DNA from: Ignavibacteriae bacterium HGW-Ignavibacteriae-3
GTDB lineage: Bacteria > Bacteroidota > Ignavibacteria > Ignavibacteriales > Melioribacteraceae
Assembly (NCBI GenBank): GCA_002839795.1
Contig: PGYS01000015.1
Span: 1 to 36,909, forward strand
Reading direction: 5' to 3'
DNA: 36,909 bases
The position numbers were made by a program, and so were the translations under genes. The notes beneath the pieces were generated by a model that was not told the DNA's origin, made no database searches, and saw nothing but the letters and a program-made list of their open reading frames with translations. This document shows positions 16,927-25,543 of this stretch, in pieces. Positions within the stretch are counted from its first letter, which is position 1. The number at the start of each line of letters is the position of its first letter.

Positions 16927-18303
16927 ATGTTCAACATAGATCTAGAGTTAATAAAAAAATACGACAGGCCGGGACCCAGGTATACAAGTTATCCTACGGC
17001 TCCGCATTTCAATGATTCGTTCACGCCTGATAAATATCTTGATGAGATAATCCGGACAAATAACGAATCAAATCCTCCTGAGCTTTCGCTGTATTATCAT
17101 CTTCCCTTTTGCGACACGCTCTGTTATTTCTGCGGATGCAATATGATTATCACCCGCAACCGGGACCGAATTCAGGAGTACATAAAGTATCTTAAGAATG
17201 AAATTGATATGCTCCGAACATATATTGTTCCGGGGCGCAAAGTCGCCCAGCTTCATTGGGGCGGCGGAACTCCCACTCACCTTAATCCTGATGAAATTGC
17301 GGACCTGATCACGTTTATCAATAATAGTTTTGAAATAAAGAATGGCGCCGAGGAAGGCTGTGAAATTGATCCGAGAGGACTCACTCAAGAACATTTGTCT
17401 GCTCTTAAAGACGGCGGTTTTAACCGCATTAGTATGGGAGTTCAGGATTTTAACGCTCAAGTACAAAAATCCGTTAACAGAATTCAGCCGGAGGAGATGA
17501 CCAGGCAGGTTGTATCATGGATTCGTGAACTCGGATTCCAAAGCATTAATCTGGATTTAATGTACGGACTCCCTTTCCAGACTCTCCAAACATTTGAAAA
17601 AACAGTCGATGCGACAATTGACATCTCTCCCGATCGTATTGCTGTTTTCAATTATGCACACGTTCCCTGGATGAAAAAGCATATGGCACTTATAAAACCA
17701 GGGGATCTTCCTGCAGCGGAAGAAAAACTGGAAATCCTGAAAATGACAATTGAAAAACTGACCGGCGCGGGGTATGTTTTTATCGGTATGGATCACTTTG
17801 CCAAACCGGATGATGAACTTGCAATCGCTCAGCGTGAAAAGAAATTGTACAGGAATTTCCAGGGTTACAGTACTCACGCCGGCACGGATCTCTATGGAAT
17901 GGGAATTACCAGCATCAGTCAAATAGGCAGATCCTACTCACAGAATAATAAAAAGGAAAAAGATTACTTTGACGCCATAAATAATGAAACTTTCCCTATC
18001 GAACGCGGTGTTTATTTAACTGACGATGATATTTTACGCCGGCATGTAATTTCAAAAATAATGTGCGATTTTGAACTTGAATTCAAACCCGTTGAAAAAC
18101 AGTTCGGAATAGAATTTGAAAAATATTTTGATTCTGCACTCAGAGGGATGGATGAATTTATTGCAGACGACCTTGTTAAAATTGAAAACAGGAAACTTAC
18201 AATTACACAGATGGGAAGATTGCTGATCCGCAATATTGCGATGAATTTTGACGGGTATATAGAGCGCAAGGAAGATACAGCAAGATATTCAAGAACAGTT
18301 TAA
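16927..18303 (+). CDS. hemN: oxygen-independent coproporphyrinogen III dehydrogenase
   Basis: A 458-residue radical SAM enzyme converting coproporphyrinogen III to protoporphyrinogen IX without oxygen. The N-terminal DRPGPRYTSYPTAPHF is typical of true HemN rather than HemW. The [4Fe-4S] site is Cys62, Cys66, Cys69 with Cys71 (CDTLCYFCGC). HWGGGTPTHL and a C-terminal HemN domain follow. The frame is open from TTG 16885, but the ATG at 16927 has GGAG five bases upstream and matches family length. HemH follows after 22 bases. Choice of the anaerobic enzyme fits a life at low oxygen. Confidence 0.96.
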   Translation: MFNIDLELIKKYDRPGPRYTSYPTAPHFNDSFTPDKYLDEIIRTNNESNPPELSLYYHLPFCDTLCYFCGCNMIITRNRDRIQEYIKYLKNEIDMLRTYIVPGRKVAQLHWGGGTPTHLNPDEIADLITFINNSFEIKNGAEEGCEIDPRGLTQEHLSALKDGGFNRISMGVQDFNAQVQKSVNRIQPEEMTRQVVSWIRELGFQSINLDLMYGLPFQTLQTFEKTVDATIDISPDRIAVFNYAHVPWMKKHMALIKPGDLPAAEEKLEILKMTIEKLTGAGYVFIGMDHFAKPDDELAIAQREKKLYRNFQGYSTHAGTDLYGMGITSISQIGRSYSQNNKKEKDYFDAINNETFPIERGVYLTDDDILRRHVISKIMCDFELEFKPVEKQFGIEFEKYFDSALRGMDEFIADDLVKIENRKLTITQMGRLLIRNIAMNFDGYIERKEDTARYSRTV

Positions 18304-18325
18304 TGGATTAAGAAAGGAACCTCAT

Positions 18326-19279
18326 TTGAGGAAAATTGCAGTTGTATTATTTAATCTCGGCGGACCTGATTCTATTGAGGCAATAGAACCATTTTTATAT
18401 AACCTCTTTTGCGATCCTGATATTTTTAACCTGCCGTTCGGACAAAAACTATTTGCCAGATTTATTTCCAGCCGCAGGGCGCCAAAGGTGGCTGAGGAGT
18501 ATAAGCTCATAGGCGGTAAATCGCCGATTGGAGAGTGGACAGAAACTCAAAGATCAATGCTGGAATCTAATCTCAGGATGGATTTTAATTCTATCGATGT
18601 CTATACAGCGATGCGCTACTGGAAACCATTTACGAGTGAGGTCGCTGCGAAAGTTGCGGCTATGAATTATGATAGAATAATCCTGCTTCCTTTGTATCCT
18701 CACTACTCTATAACAACTACCGGTTCATCTTATAACGAATGGAAACGCTTTTATCATGGCGACGATTCAAAAGTAGTTTTAATCAACAGCTATTATCTTA
18801 ATGAAAAATACATCGCCGCCATTAATCAGAGAATTGATGAGACAATACTTAGATTTCCCGCTCAAGTGAGTAATGAGATTCAAATTGTATTCAGCGCGCA
18901 TGGAACACCAATTAGCCTTGTTAAGAAAGGTGATCCTTACAGTAAACATATAAAAGACACCGTCGAAGCAGTTATGGATTCAAGGAATCATTCCCACGAA
19001 CATCATTTATGTTTTCAGAGTAAAGTCGGACCAATGAAGTGGCTTGAGCCTGCTACTGACACGATGATAGAAGAACTTGCCGGGAACAATAAAAAGCACT
19101 TGCTGATTGTACCGATTAGCTTCGTCTCCGATCACGTTGAAACTTTATTTGAACTTGATATTGAATACCGGCACGTTGCCGATGAAGCCGGCATCGATAA
19201 TTATATTGTAATGAAGGGATTGAATGACTCCCCTCTATTTGTTGAAGCCCTTGCCGGGCTTGTAAAAGATAAGTTGTAA
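18326..19279 (+). CDS. hemH: ferrochelatase
   Basis: A 317-residue enzyme inserting Fe(II) into protoporphyrin IX, the last step of heme synthesis. The active-site His192 is in FSAHGTPISLV and Glu272 in FVSDHVETLFELD. NLGGPD at the N-terminus and SPIGEWT near residue 66 are family marks. The start is TTG 18326 preceded by AAGGAA; no ATG is available ahead of the conserved KIAVVLFNLGG. It lacks the C-terminal membrane anchor of plant or animal forms. Confidence 0.96.
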   Translation: MRKIAVVLFNLGGPDSIEAIEPFLYNLFCDPDIFNLPFGQKLFARFISSRRAPKVAEEYKLIGGKSPIGEWTETQRSMLESNLRMDFNSIDVYTAMRYWKPFTSEVAAKVAAMNYDRIILLPLYPHYSITTTGSSYNEWKRFYHGDDSKVVLINSYYLNEKYIAAINQRIDETILRFPAQVSNEIQIVFSAHGTPISLVKKGDPYSKHIKDTVEAVMDSRNHSHEHHLCFQSKVGPMKWLEPATDTMIEELAGNNKKHLLIVPISFVSDHVETLFELDIEYRHVADEAGIDNYIVMKGLNDSPLFVEALAGLVKDKL

Positions 19280-19344
19280 CTCTGTATCCGATCAGAATAA
19301 CGATGACCATACTTGATTTGAATAATTACTTTGTGGAGTTATAA

Positions 19345-21450
19345 ATGCAGTCATCAATTCGCAAACTGGTATTATTTGTTTTATTAATAACCGCAATCAC
19401 ACCGGCACAAGAGATGAAAATGCAAAATCCTCTATTAAGCGAATGGAAGACTGAATTCCAGACACCGCCATTTGACCTGATAAAGAGTGAACACTTTCTG
19501 CCTGCTTATGAAGAAGGAATGAATCAGCAAAAAAGAGAAGTTGAGGCAATAGTAAATAATAATGAGAAGCCGACATTTACGAACACAATTGAAGCGTTTG
19601 AGAAAAGCGGTAAAATTTTTATAAGAGTAAATAATGTTTTCAATTGCCTCACGGGCGCCAGCACGAACGATGCCCTTCAGGGAATTTATATGAAAGTTGC
19701 GCCTTTGATTGCCAAGCACTATGATGATATCTATCTCAACGGGAAATTTTTTGAAAGAGTTAAAAGCATTTATGCGGAAAAAGATCAGCTTCATCTGACA
19801 ACAGAACAGAAAGTAGTTCTCGAACTGTACTATCGTGATTTCTTACGGGGAGGAGCTAATCTCTCCGGAGAAAAGAAAGAGATATTCAGACTAATCAATG
19901 AAAAACTTTCCCTTCTCGGAGTAAAATTTGGAGAGAATATACTCAAGGAAAGTAATTCCATAGGATTGATCCTCGATAAACACGAAGATCTTGACGGATT
20001 GCCGGAAGGAGTTGTTCAGGGCGCCGCCGAGACAGCTAAAGCAAAAGGATTGAACGGAAAATGGGCTTTTACGCTTCAGAGACCGAGCTGGACACCTTTT
20101 CTTCAGTATTCCACAAGAAGAGATCTTAGAGAAAAATTATTTAAAGCATATCTCAACCGCGGAAATAACGGCGATCAGTTTGATACAAAAAATATAATCC
20201 GGGAAATTATATCCTTACGAGTTGAGAGGGCTAATTTACTCGGCTATAAAACTCATGCCGATTTCAAACTGGAAATTAATATGGCCAGGAATCCGGATAA
20301 TGTTTACAAATTCTTAAATGATTTATGGACACCTTCATTGAAGAAAGCCGGTACAGAAGCCGCTGCTTTGCAGAAAATGATTGATGATGAAGGCGACAAC
20401 TTCAAATTGCAGCCCTGCGATTGGTGGTATTACGCGGAGAAAGTTAAAAATGATAAATATGCGCTTAACGAAGAAATGCTTCGCCCTTATTTTAAAATTG
20501 AAAATGTGATTGCAGGAGCATTCGGTGTAGCCACAAAACTTTTCGGATTGATATTCGTTGAAAGAAAAAATATTCAGGTATATCATCCTGATGTAAAAGT
20601 TTTTGAAGTTAAAGAGACCGACGGGAAACATGTCGGCATATTATATACTGATTATTTCCCCCGTGACGGCAAACGAAGCGGTGCCTGGATGAGCGAACTG
20701 ACGGGACAATCTAATATTGGCGGGAATTATGTTTCACCGGTAATATATAATGTTGGCAATTTCACAAAACCCACAAAAGATAAGCCCGCTCTCTTAAGTT
20801 TTGATGATGTAAATACCTTATTCCATGAATTCGGCCATGCTCTTCATACCCTTTTGGCTGTTTCTGTTTATCCTTCCGGCAAAAGAGTCCCTATTGATTT
20901 CGTTGAACTTCCATCACAGGTAATGGAAAACTGGGCATCGGATCCGGAAGTTCTCAAAATGTACGCAAGACATTTTGAATCCGGAAAACCGATTCCCCGG
21001 GAATTGATAGATAAAATAGAGAAGTCCGGTCAATTCAATCAGGGTTTTGAAACTGTTGAATATTTAGCGGCATCATTTTTAGATATGGACTGGCACACAA
21101 TATTAGATACTGTTAAAAAAGATGTCAATGAATTCGAAAGGAAATCCCTGATGAAACACGGATTGATCCCTGAGATTGAATCAAGATACCGCAGCACAAA
21201 TTTCCAGCATATTTTTTCAGACGACGGATATTCAGCAGGATATTACGGCTATATCTGGGCAGCTGTTCTGGATGCTGACGCATTCGCCGCTTTTAAAGAA
21301 ACCGGTGATGTGTTCGATAAAAATACGGCAAGGGCCTTCAGGACTCTTCTTGAGAAAGCCGGAAGCGACGACCCGATGATTCTATATAAAAATTTCAGAG
21401 GAAGAGAACCGAATGTTGATGCCCTTTTGATTAAACGGGGACTTAATTAA
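19345..21450 (+). CDS. dcp: M3-family zinc metallopeptidase, peptidyl-dipeptidase Dcp-like
   Basis: A 701-residue M3 peptidase. The zinc site is HEFGH at 494-498 with the third ligand Glu521 in DFVELPSQVMENW. The N-terminal FQTPPFDLIKSEHFLPAYEEGM region is typical of the Dcp/oligopeptidase A branch, and length matches Dcp (about 680). A signal peptide (1-21) suggests the periplasm, where it would trim peptides. GTGGAG precedes the ATG. It lies in the heme gene run, 65 bases after hemH and 64 before hemG, with no evident link to heme. Whether it cuts dipeptides (Dcp) or longer peptides (PrlC) cannot be told from sequence. Confidence 0.88.
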   Translation: MQSSIRKLVLFVLLITAITPAQEMKMQNPLLSEWKTEFQTPPFDLIKSEHFLPAYEEGMNQQKREVEAIVNNNEKPTFTNTIEAFEKSGKIFIRVNNVFNCLTGASTNDALQGIYMKVAPLIAKHYDDIYLNGKFFERVKSIYAEKDQLHLTTEQKVVLELYYRDFLRGGANLSGEKKEIFRLINEKLSLLGVKFGENILKESNSIGLILDKHEDLDGLPEGVVQGAAETAKAKGLNGKWAFTLQRPSWTPFLQYSTRRDLREKLFKAYLNRGNNGDQFDTKNIIREIISLRVERANLLGYKTHADFKLEINMARNPDNVYKFLNDLWTPSLKKAGTEAAALQKMIDDEGDNFKLQPCDWWYYAEKVKNDKYALNEEMLRPYFKIENVIAGAFGVATKLFGLIFVERKNIQVYHPDVKVFEVKETDGKHVGILYTDYFPRDGKRSGAWMSELTGQSNIGGNYVSPVIYNVGNFTKPTKDKPALLSFDDVNTLFHEFGHALHTLLAVSVYPSGKRVPIDFVELPSQVMENWASDPEVLKMYARHFESGKPIPRELIDKIEKSGQFNQGFETVEYLAASFLDMDWHTILDTVKKDVNEFERKSLMKHGLIPEIESRYRSTNFQHIFSDDGYSAGYYGYIWAAVLDADAFAAFKETGDVFDKNTARAFRTLLEKAGSDDPMILYKNFRGREPNVDALLIKRGLN

Positions 21451-21514
21451 CCTTATGCGGGAATTATGATTTATATTTATCCGGTTTTAAATTATTCTTT
21501 ATCTAAAAACTAAA

Positions 21515-22912
21515 ATGAAATCAAAAAAACAAATAACTATACTCGGCGCGGGTATTTCCGGTCTTGCTGCTGCGCACTGGCTCAGGAAAGACGGATTTGA
21601 AATTAGAATTCTTGAAGAGAAAAGCCGCCCCGGCGGAGCAATGGAAACCATCAACAAAGACGGATTCCTGGTGGACTTTGGACCCAACAGCGGACTTGAA
21701 ACAACTCCGCTCATACGCAAGATTGTTGATGAAGTAGGGCTTTCAGATCAAATGATTTATGCCAGCGATATTTCAAACAAGCGATTTATTCTGAGGAATA
21801 ATCACCTTCATGCATTGCCAACGACCGTCTCTGTTTTTCTTAAAACAAAATTATTTTCTTTAAAGGGGAAGCTTCGTTTATTCGGAGAACCATTCGTTGG
21901 CAGATCAGCAGACGGCTATTATCAAAGTATTGCTCACTTTGTTCAGCGCAGACTTGGCAAAGAATTTTTAGATTATGCTATTGATCCATTTGTAAGCGGA
22001 GTATTTGCGGGTGATCCGCATAAATTGAGCGTGAAATCTGCATTCCCCAAACTTTACCGATTGGAAGAAATTTATGGTGGATTGGTAAAAGGAATGATAC
22101 GCGGCGCCCGCGAAAGGAAAAGAAGTCTGGAGGAGTCAAAGCAGAGCGCCAAAATGTTTTCTTTTATTAACGGGATGCAATCTTTCCCGGAAGCTATAGC
22201 AAACAGTCTGAGCAACAGCATTATATATGATTGCAGAGTTTTGAAAACAGAACTCAATACGGAATCAAAGAATGGTAAATGGAAGATTTCGTATGAAAAG
22301 CACGGTACCCGGCAGGAAGTTGAGACGGACTTTGTGATTTCGACGCTTCCCGCTTATACAGCCTCACAAATATTCGGATCTTTAAGCACTGATCTTGTAA
22401 AACATCTTGATGACATTTATTATCCTCCTGTGATGGTTTTGTTTCTCGGATTCAATAAAAAAGATATCGGAACACCTCTTGACGGATTTGGTTTTTTAAT
22501 TCCTTCCAAAGAGAAGAAAAAATTCCTCGGCGCAATCTGGAGTTCCACAATTTTTCCAAACCGATGCGAAGATGACAAAGCAGCATTCACACTATTTGTG
22601 GGAGGCGCCCGGTCACCTCAACTTTTTGAAACTGATATAGACATAATAATTGATAATGCAGTAAAAGAATTCAAAGAGACAATGAAAATTACCGCCGATC
22701 CCCTTTTAATCCGGTATAAAAAATGGCAGCAGGCAATTCCTCAGTATAATCTCGGATACATTGAGCATGAGAATTATTTTGATAAATTTGAAAGTGAAAA
22801 TTCCGGGATAATCCTTGGAGGAAACTATAGAGGCGGAATTTCTGTGGGAGATTGTGTTAAGAACTCGGAACTACTTTTCAATAAAATAAAAAAATTAATA
22901 GAACACGGATGA
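21515..22912 (+). CDS. hemG: protoporphyrinogen oxidase, FAD-dependent (HemG/HemY type)
   Basis: A 465-residue flavoenzyme oxidising protoporphyrinogen IX to protoporphyrin IX. The FAD-binding GAGISGLAAAHWL is at the N-terminus, with RPGGAMET and the amine-oxidase fold C-terminal GGNYRGGISVGDCV. This is the flavin monoamine-oxidase-like form (called hemY in older work), which uses oxygen in studied cases but may use other acceptors. The last five codons (LIEHG and stop) are made by a repeat element starting at 22896, so the C-terminus may be shaped by that insertion. HemB follows after 84 bases. Confidence 0.93.
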   Translation: MKSKKQITILGAGISGLAAAHWLRKDGFEIRILEEKSRPGGAMETINKDGFLVDFGPNSGLETTPLIRKIVDEVGLSDQMIYASDISNKRFILRNNHLHALPTTVSVFLKTKLFSLKGKLRLFGEPFVGRSADGYYQSIAHFVQRRLGKEFLDYAIDPFVSGVFAGDPHKLSVKSAFPKLYRLEEIYGGLVKGMIRGARERKRSLEESKQSAKMFSFINGMQSFPEAIANSLSNSIIYDCRVLKTELNTESKNGKWKISYEKHGTRQEVETDFVISTLPAYTASQIFGSLSTDLVKHLDDIYYPPVMVLFLGFNKKDIGTPLDGFGFLIPSKEKKKFLGAIWSSTIFPNRCEDDKAAFTLFVGGARSPQLFETDIDIIIDNAVKEFKETMKITADPLLIRYKKWQQAIPQYNLGYIEHENYFDKFESENSGIILGGNYRGGISVGDCVKNSELLFNKIKKLIEHG

Positions 22913-22983
22913 CACAGATTGAACGGACTTACACTGATCGATCTGCGGATAGCAGTACAATCCGCGTACTCAGTGTTCTATTA
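22896..22983 (+). repeat. 88-bp palindromic intergenic repeat element
   Basis: Perfect 11-bp inverted ends, TAATAGAACAC at 22896-22906 and GTGTTCTATTA at 22973-22983, enclose GATCGATC (22936-22943) and a smaller stem GCGGAT/ATCCGC (22945-22950 and 22960-22965). The 13-mer AATAGAACACGGA also occurs at 30067. It overlaps the hemG stop and ends 13 bases before the hemB start. Confidence 0.6.
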
Positions 22984-22996
22984 GCACGGAGAAAAT

Positions 22997-23980
22997 ATGG
23001 CAACATTTCCAGTTAAAAGATTAAGAAGATTAAGATATAATCCCGGCGTACGGGATCTTGTTCGAGAAACGTTATTGACGAAAAATGATCTTATCTATCC
23101 GCTGTTTGCCGTTCCGGGACAGAAAATAAAAAAAGAAATTAAATCGATGCCCGGAGTATTCCAGATGTCCGTAGATGTTCTTGTAGAGGAATGCAAAGAA
23201 GTTGAGAAACTGGGAATTCCAGCCGTAATACTATTCGGCATCCCTGAGCATAAGGATGAAGTCGGTTCGGGTGCTTATGATCCGAAAGGAATTATTCAGC
23301 AGGCGGTTCGGGCCATTAAAAAATCAACCGGTAAATTGGTAGTTATTACGGATGTTTGTCTGTGCGAATATACATCGCACGGGCATTGCGGTGTTCTGGA
23401 CGGTGAAAGGATTTTAAATGATGAGACAGTTGAACTGCTGGTTAGAGAATCTGTATCTCACGCTGAAGCCGGCGCCGATATTATTGCCCCTTCCGATATG
23501 ATGGACGGAAGGATAGCCGCAATCCGTAAAGGACTTGATGAAAACGGATTCAATGAAATACCGATTATGAGTTATGCAGTGAAATATTCTTCGGGGTATT
23601 ACGGGCCCTTCAGAGACGCGGCTGAATCAGCCCCGGCTTTCGGAGACCGCCGTTCGCATCAAATGGATATTGCCAATGCCTACGAAGCCCTGCGCGAGGC
23701 AGAAAGTGACATTGAAGAAGGCGCGGATATTATAATGGTAAAACCCGCAGGCGCCTATCTTGATATTATCTGGCGTGTAAAGGAAAAATTCGGAATGCCA
23801 ACTGCGGCTTATCAGGTCAGCGGTGAGTACGCTATGATTAAAGCAGGCGGAAGGAATCAGTGGATCGATGAAGAACGCGTTATGATAGAATCGCTCATTG
23901 CAATCAAACGCGCCGGCGCCGATATGATACTTACTTATTTTGCAAAAGAAGTTGTGAATTATCTGGATAAGAACAGATAA
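22997..23980 (+). CDS. hemB: delta-aminolevulinic acid dehydratase (porphobilinogen synthase)
   Basis: A 327-residue enzyme condensing two 5-aminolevulinates to porphobilinogen. The catalytic lysines are Lys196 ([14 protein letters not shown]) and Lys249 ([10 protein letters not shown]). [14 protein letters not shown] at 119-132 carries Cys121, Cys123 and Cys131, the three-cysteine zinc site, so this is a zinc-type enzyme rather than the magnesium-only type. GGAG lies a few bases before the ATG. In pathway order it acts between hemL and hemC although it is encoded late in the cluster. Confidence 0.97.
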   Translation: MATFPVKRLRRLRYNPGVRDLVRETLLTKNDLIYPLFAVPGQKIKKEIKSMPGVFQMSVDVLVEECKEVEKLGIPAVILFGIPEHKDEVGSGAYDPKGIIQQAVRAIKKSTGKLVVITDVCLCEYTSHGHCGVLDGERILNDETVELLVRESVSHAEAGADIIAPSDMMDGRIAAIRKGLDENGFNEIPIMSYAVKYSSGYYGPFRDAAESAPAFGDRRSHQMDIANAYEALREAESDIEEGADIIMVKPAGAYLDIIWRVKEKFGMPTAAYQVSGEYAMIKAGGRNQWIDEERVMIESLIAIKRAGADMILTYFAKEVVNYLDKNR

Positions 23981-24055
23981 ACATTTCATTCTCTTGTTTG
24001 ATTAAATCTTATGCGAAAAATCATTCATGAGAGATTTTAATGCGCACGTAATAAT

Positions 24056-25357
24056 ATGACGGGGAATACTTCATCCGAACCTGATAGTCCTGGTATTGAG
24101 CCAGGCAGCCCGGCGAAGCTCAGTCGGTCTGAAAGACCGAGGATAAGCTGGCAGGCTACATTTGCCGGCTTACGGCACAGGAATTACAGACTCTGGTTCA
24201 TCGGACAGATAATTTCATTATTCGGTTCATGGATGCAGATGACTGCCCAGGCATTTTTTATTTTTGAACTGACCCGTTCTCCTGTATTTCTGGGATATGT
24301 AGGATTTGCGAATGGATTACCCTCCTGGCTGTTCATGCTTTACGGCGGAGTAGTGGCAGACCGGATCTCGAGAAAGAAAATTCTTATCATCACCCAGACC
24401 ATTATGATGGTCCTTGCCTTAATTTTGGCATTATTAACATTCACCCAGATAGTTTTACCATGGCATATTATAGCTTTAGCATTCCTGCTTGGTATTGCAA
24501 ATGCTTTTGACGCTCCTGCCAGGCAGGCATTCGTAAATGAGCTTGTTCCGAAAGAAGATTTGTTAAACGCAATAGCGCTCAATTCTATGATGTTTCATTC
24601 AGCCGCGGCTATTGGTCCTGCCGTCGCGGGTATAACATATGCCGTTCTTGGTCCGGGCTGGTGCTTTACTATTAACGGAATTTCTTTTCTCGCGGTAATT
24701 TTTAATCTGGTTAAAATGAGTTTTGCCGCGTCTGAAAAGAAAATTTATAGAAAGTCTATCAGTAAAGATCTTATGGACGGATTAAAATATCTGAAGACTC
24801 AAAAGCAGATTCTCAGGATCATGTTGATAATTTCATTCTCTACAATGTTTGGATTGAGTATTGCTACATTGTTCCCTGCATGGGCAATTAATATTTTACA
24901 TGGAGATGCAACTACAAACGGATATTTACAGGGTTCGAGGGGAGTCGGAGCGGTTATATGTTCTCTGGTTATCGCGTCAATGAGTCAATATATATCAAGA
25001 GGAAAAGTACTTCTGCTCGGTTTAGCTTCATTACCCGTATTTATGATTCTTTTTTCGATTAATTCATCATTCGTTTTATCCGCACTGATTCTCGTCGGCA
25101 TCGGCGCAGGAATTATTGCTGTAAATAATCTGGCGAACGGATTAATTCAAACTCTTGTCTCTGAGGATTTCAGAGGAAGAGTTATGGGAGTCTACAGTTT
25201 CAGCTTCTTCGGATTTATGCCTGTAGGAGCACTATGGATTGGAGTCCTGGCAGAGCATGTTACATCCCCTTACGCGATAATGATTAATGCAATAATTCTG
25301 CTGTTCTTCACAATATTAATCTGGATTAAATCACCGCGTCTCCGCAGGAACGATTAA
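24056..25357 (+). CDS. MFS transporter, EntS-like (MFS_3 family)
   Basis: A 433-residue transporter with about 12 membrane helices. LRHRNYRLWFIGQIISLFGS at the start of helix 1 and GGVVADRISRKK in the 2-3 loop mark the MFS_3/EntS family of exporters. The first 35 residues are proline- and serine-rich and not conserved; the DNA coding for them holds two hairpins (24089-24105 and 24124-24140). No SD is clear at ATG 24056. It lies between hemB and hemL. An export role for a heme intermediate, heme or siderophore is possible from context only; relatives export many different molecules. Confidence 0.88.
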   Translation: MTGNTSSEPDSPGIEPGSPAKLSRSERPRISWQATFAGLRHRNYRLWFIGQIISLFGSWMQMTAQAFFIFELTRSPVFLGYVGFANGLPSWLFMLYGGVVADRISRKKILIITQTIMMVLALILALLTFTQIVLPWHIIALAFLLGIANAFDAPARQAFVNELVPKEDLLNAIALNSMMFHSAAAIGPAVAGITYAVLGPGWCFTINGISFLAVIFNLVKMSFAASEKKIYRKSISKDLMDGLKYLKTQKQILRIMLIISFSTMFGLSIATLFPAWAINILHGDATTNGYLQGSRGVGAVICSLVIASMSQYISRGKVLLLGLASLPVFMILFSINSSFVLSALILVGIGAGIIAVNNLANGLIQTLVSEDFRGRVMGVYSFSFFGFMPVGALWIGVLAEHVTSPYAIMINAIILLFFTILIWIKSPRLRRND

Positions 25358-25494
25358 TCTGCCGCAAGTCTTTCCTTCCGGATTGTTTTCAATTTGAGCA
25401 ATCTTAAGCTAATTTCAATTCTATTTAAAAATGTAAGTTCGCCGCACAGAGTCATTTTCAAAACGATTTTTTGTAAAAGAATTTATAACTATTT

Positions 25495-25523
25495 TTGACA
25501 CAACTTTTAAGCAAAGATTCTAT
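25495..25523 (+). promoter_or_regulatory. possible promoter of hemL
   Basis: TTGACA at 25495-25500 is followed after 17 bases by TTCTAT at 25518-25523, 20 bases before the hemL ATG. The -35 is perfect but the -10 is weak. The 186-base gap after the transporter gene makes a separate hemL promoter plausible. Confidence 0.35.
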
Positions 25524-25543
25524 TAATCAACACAGGAACAAGA

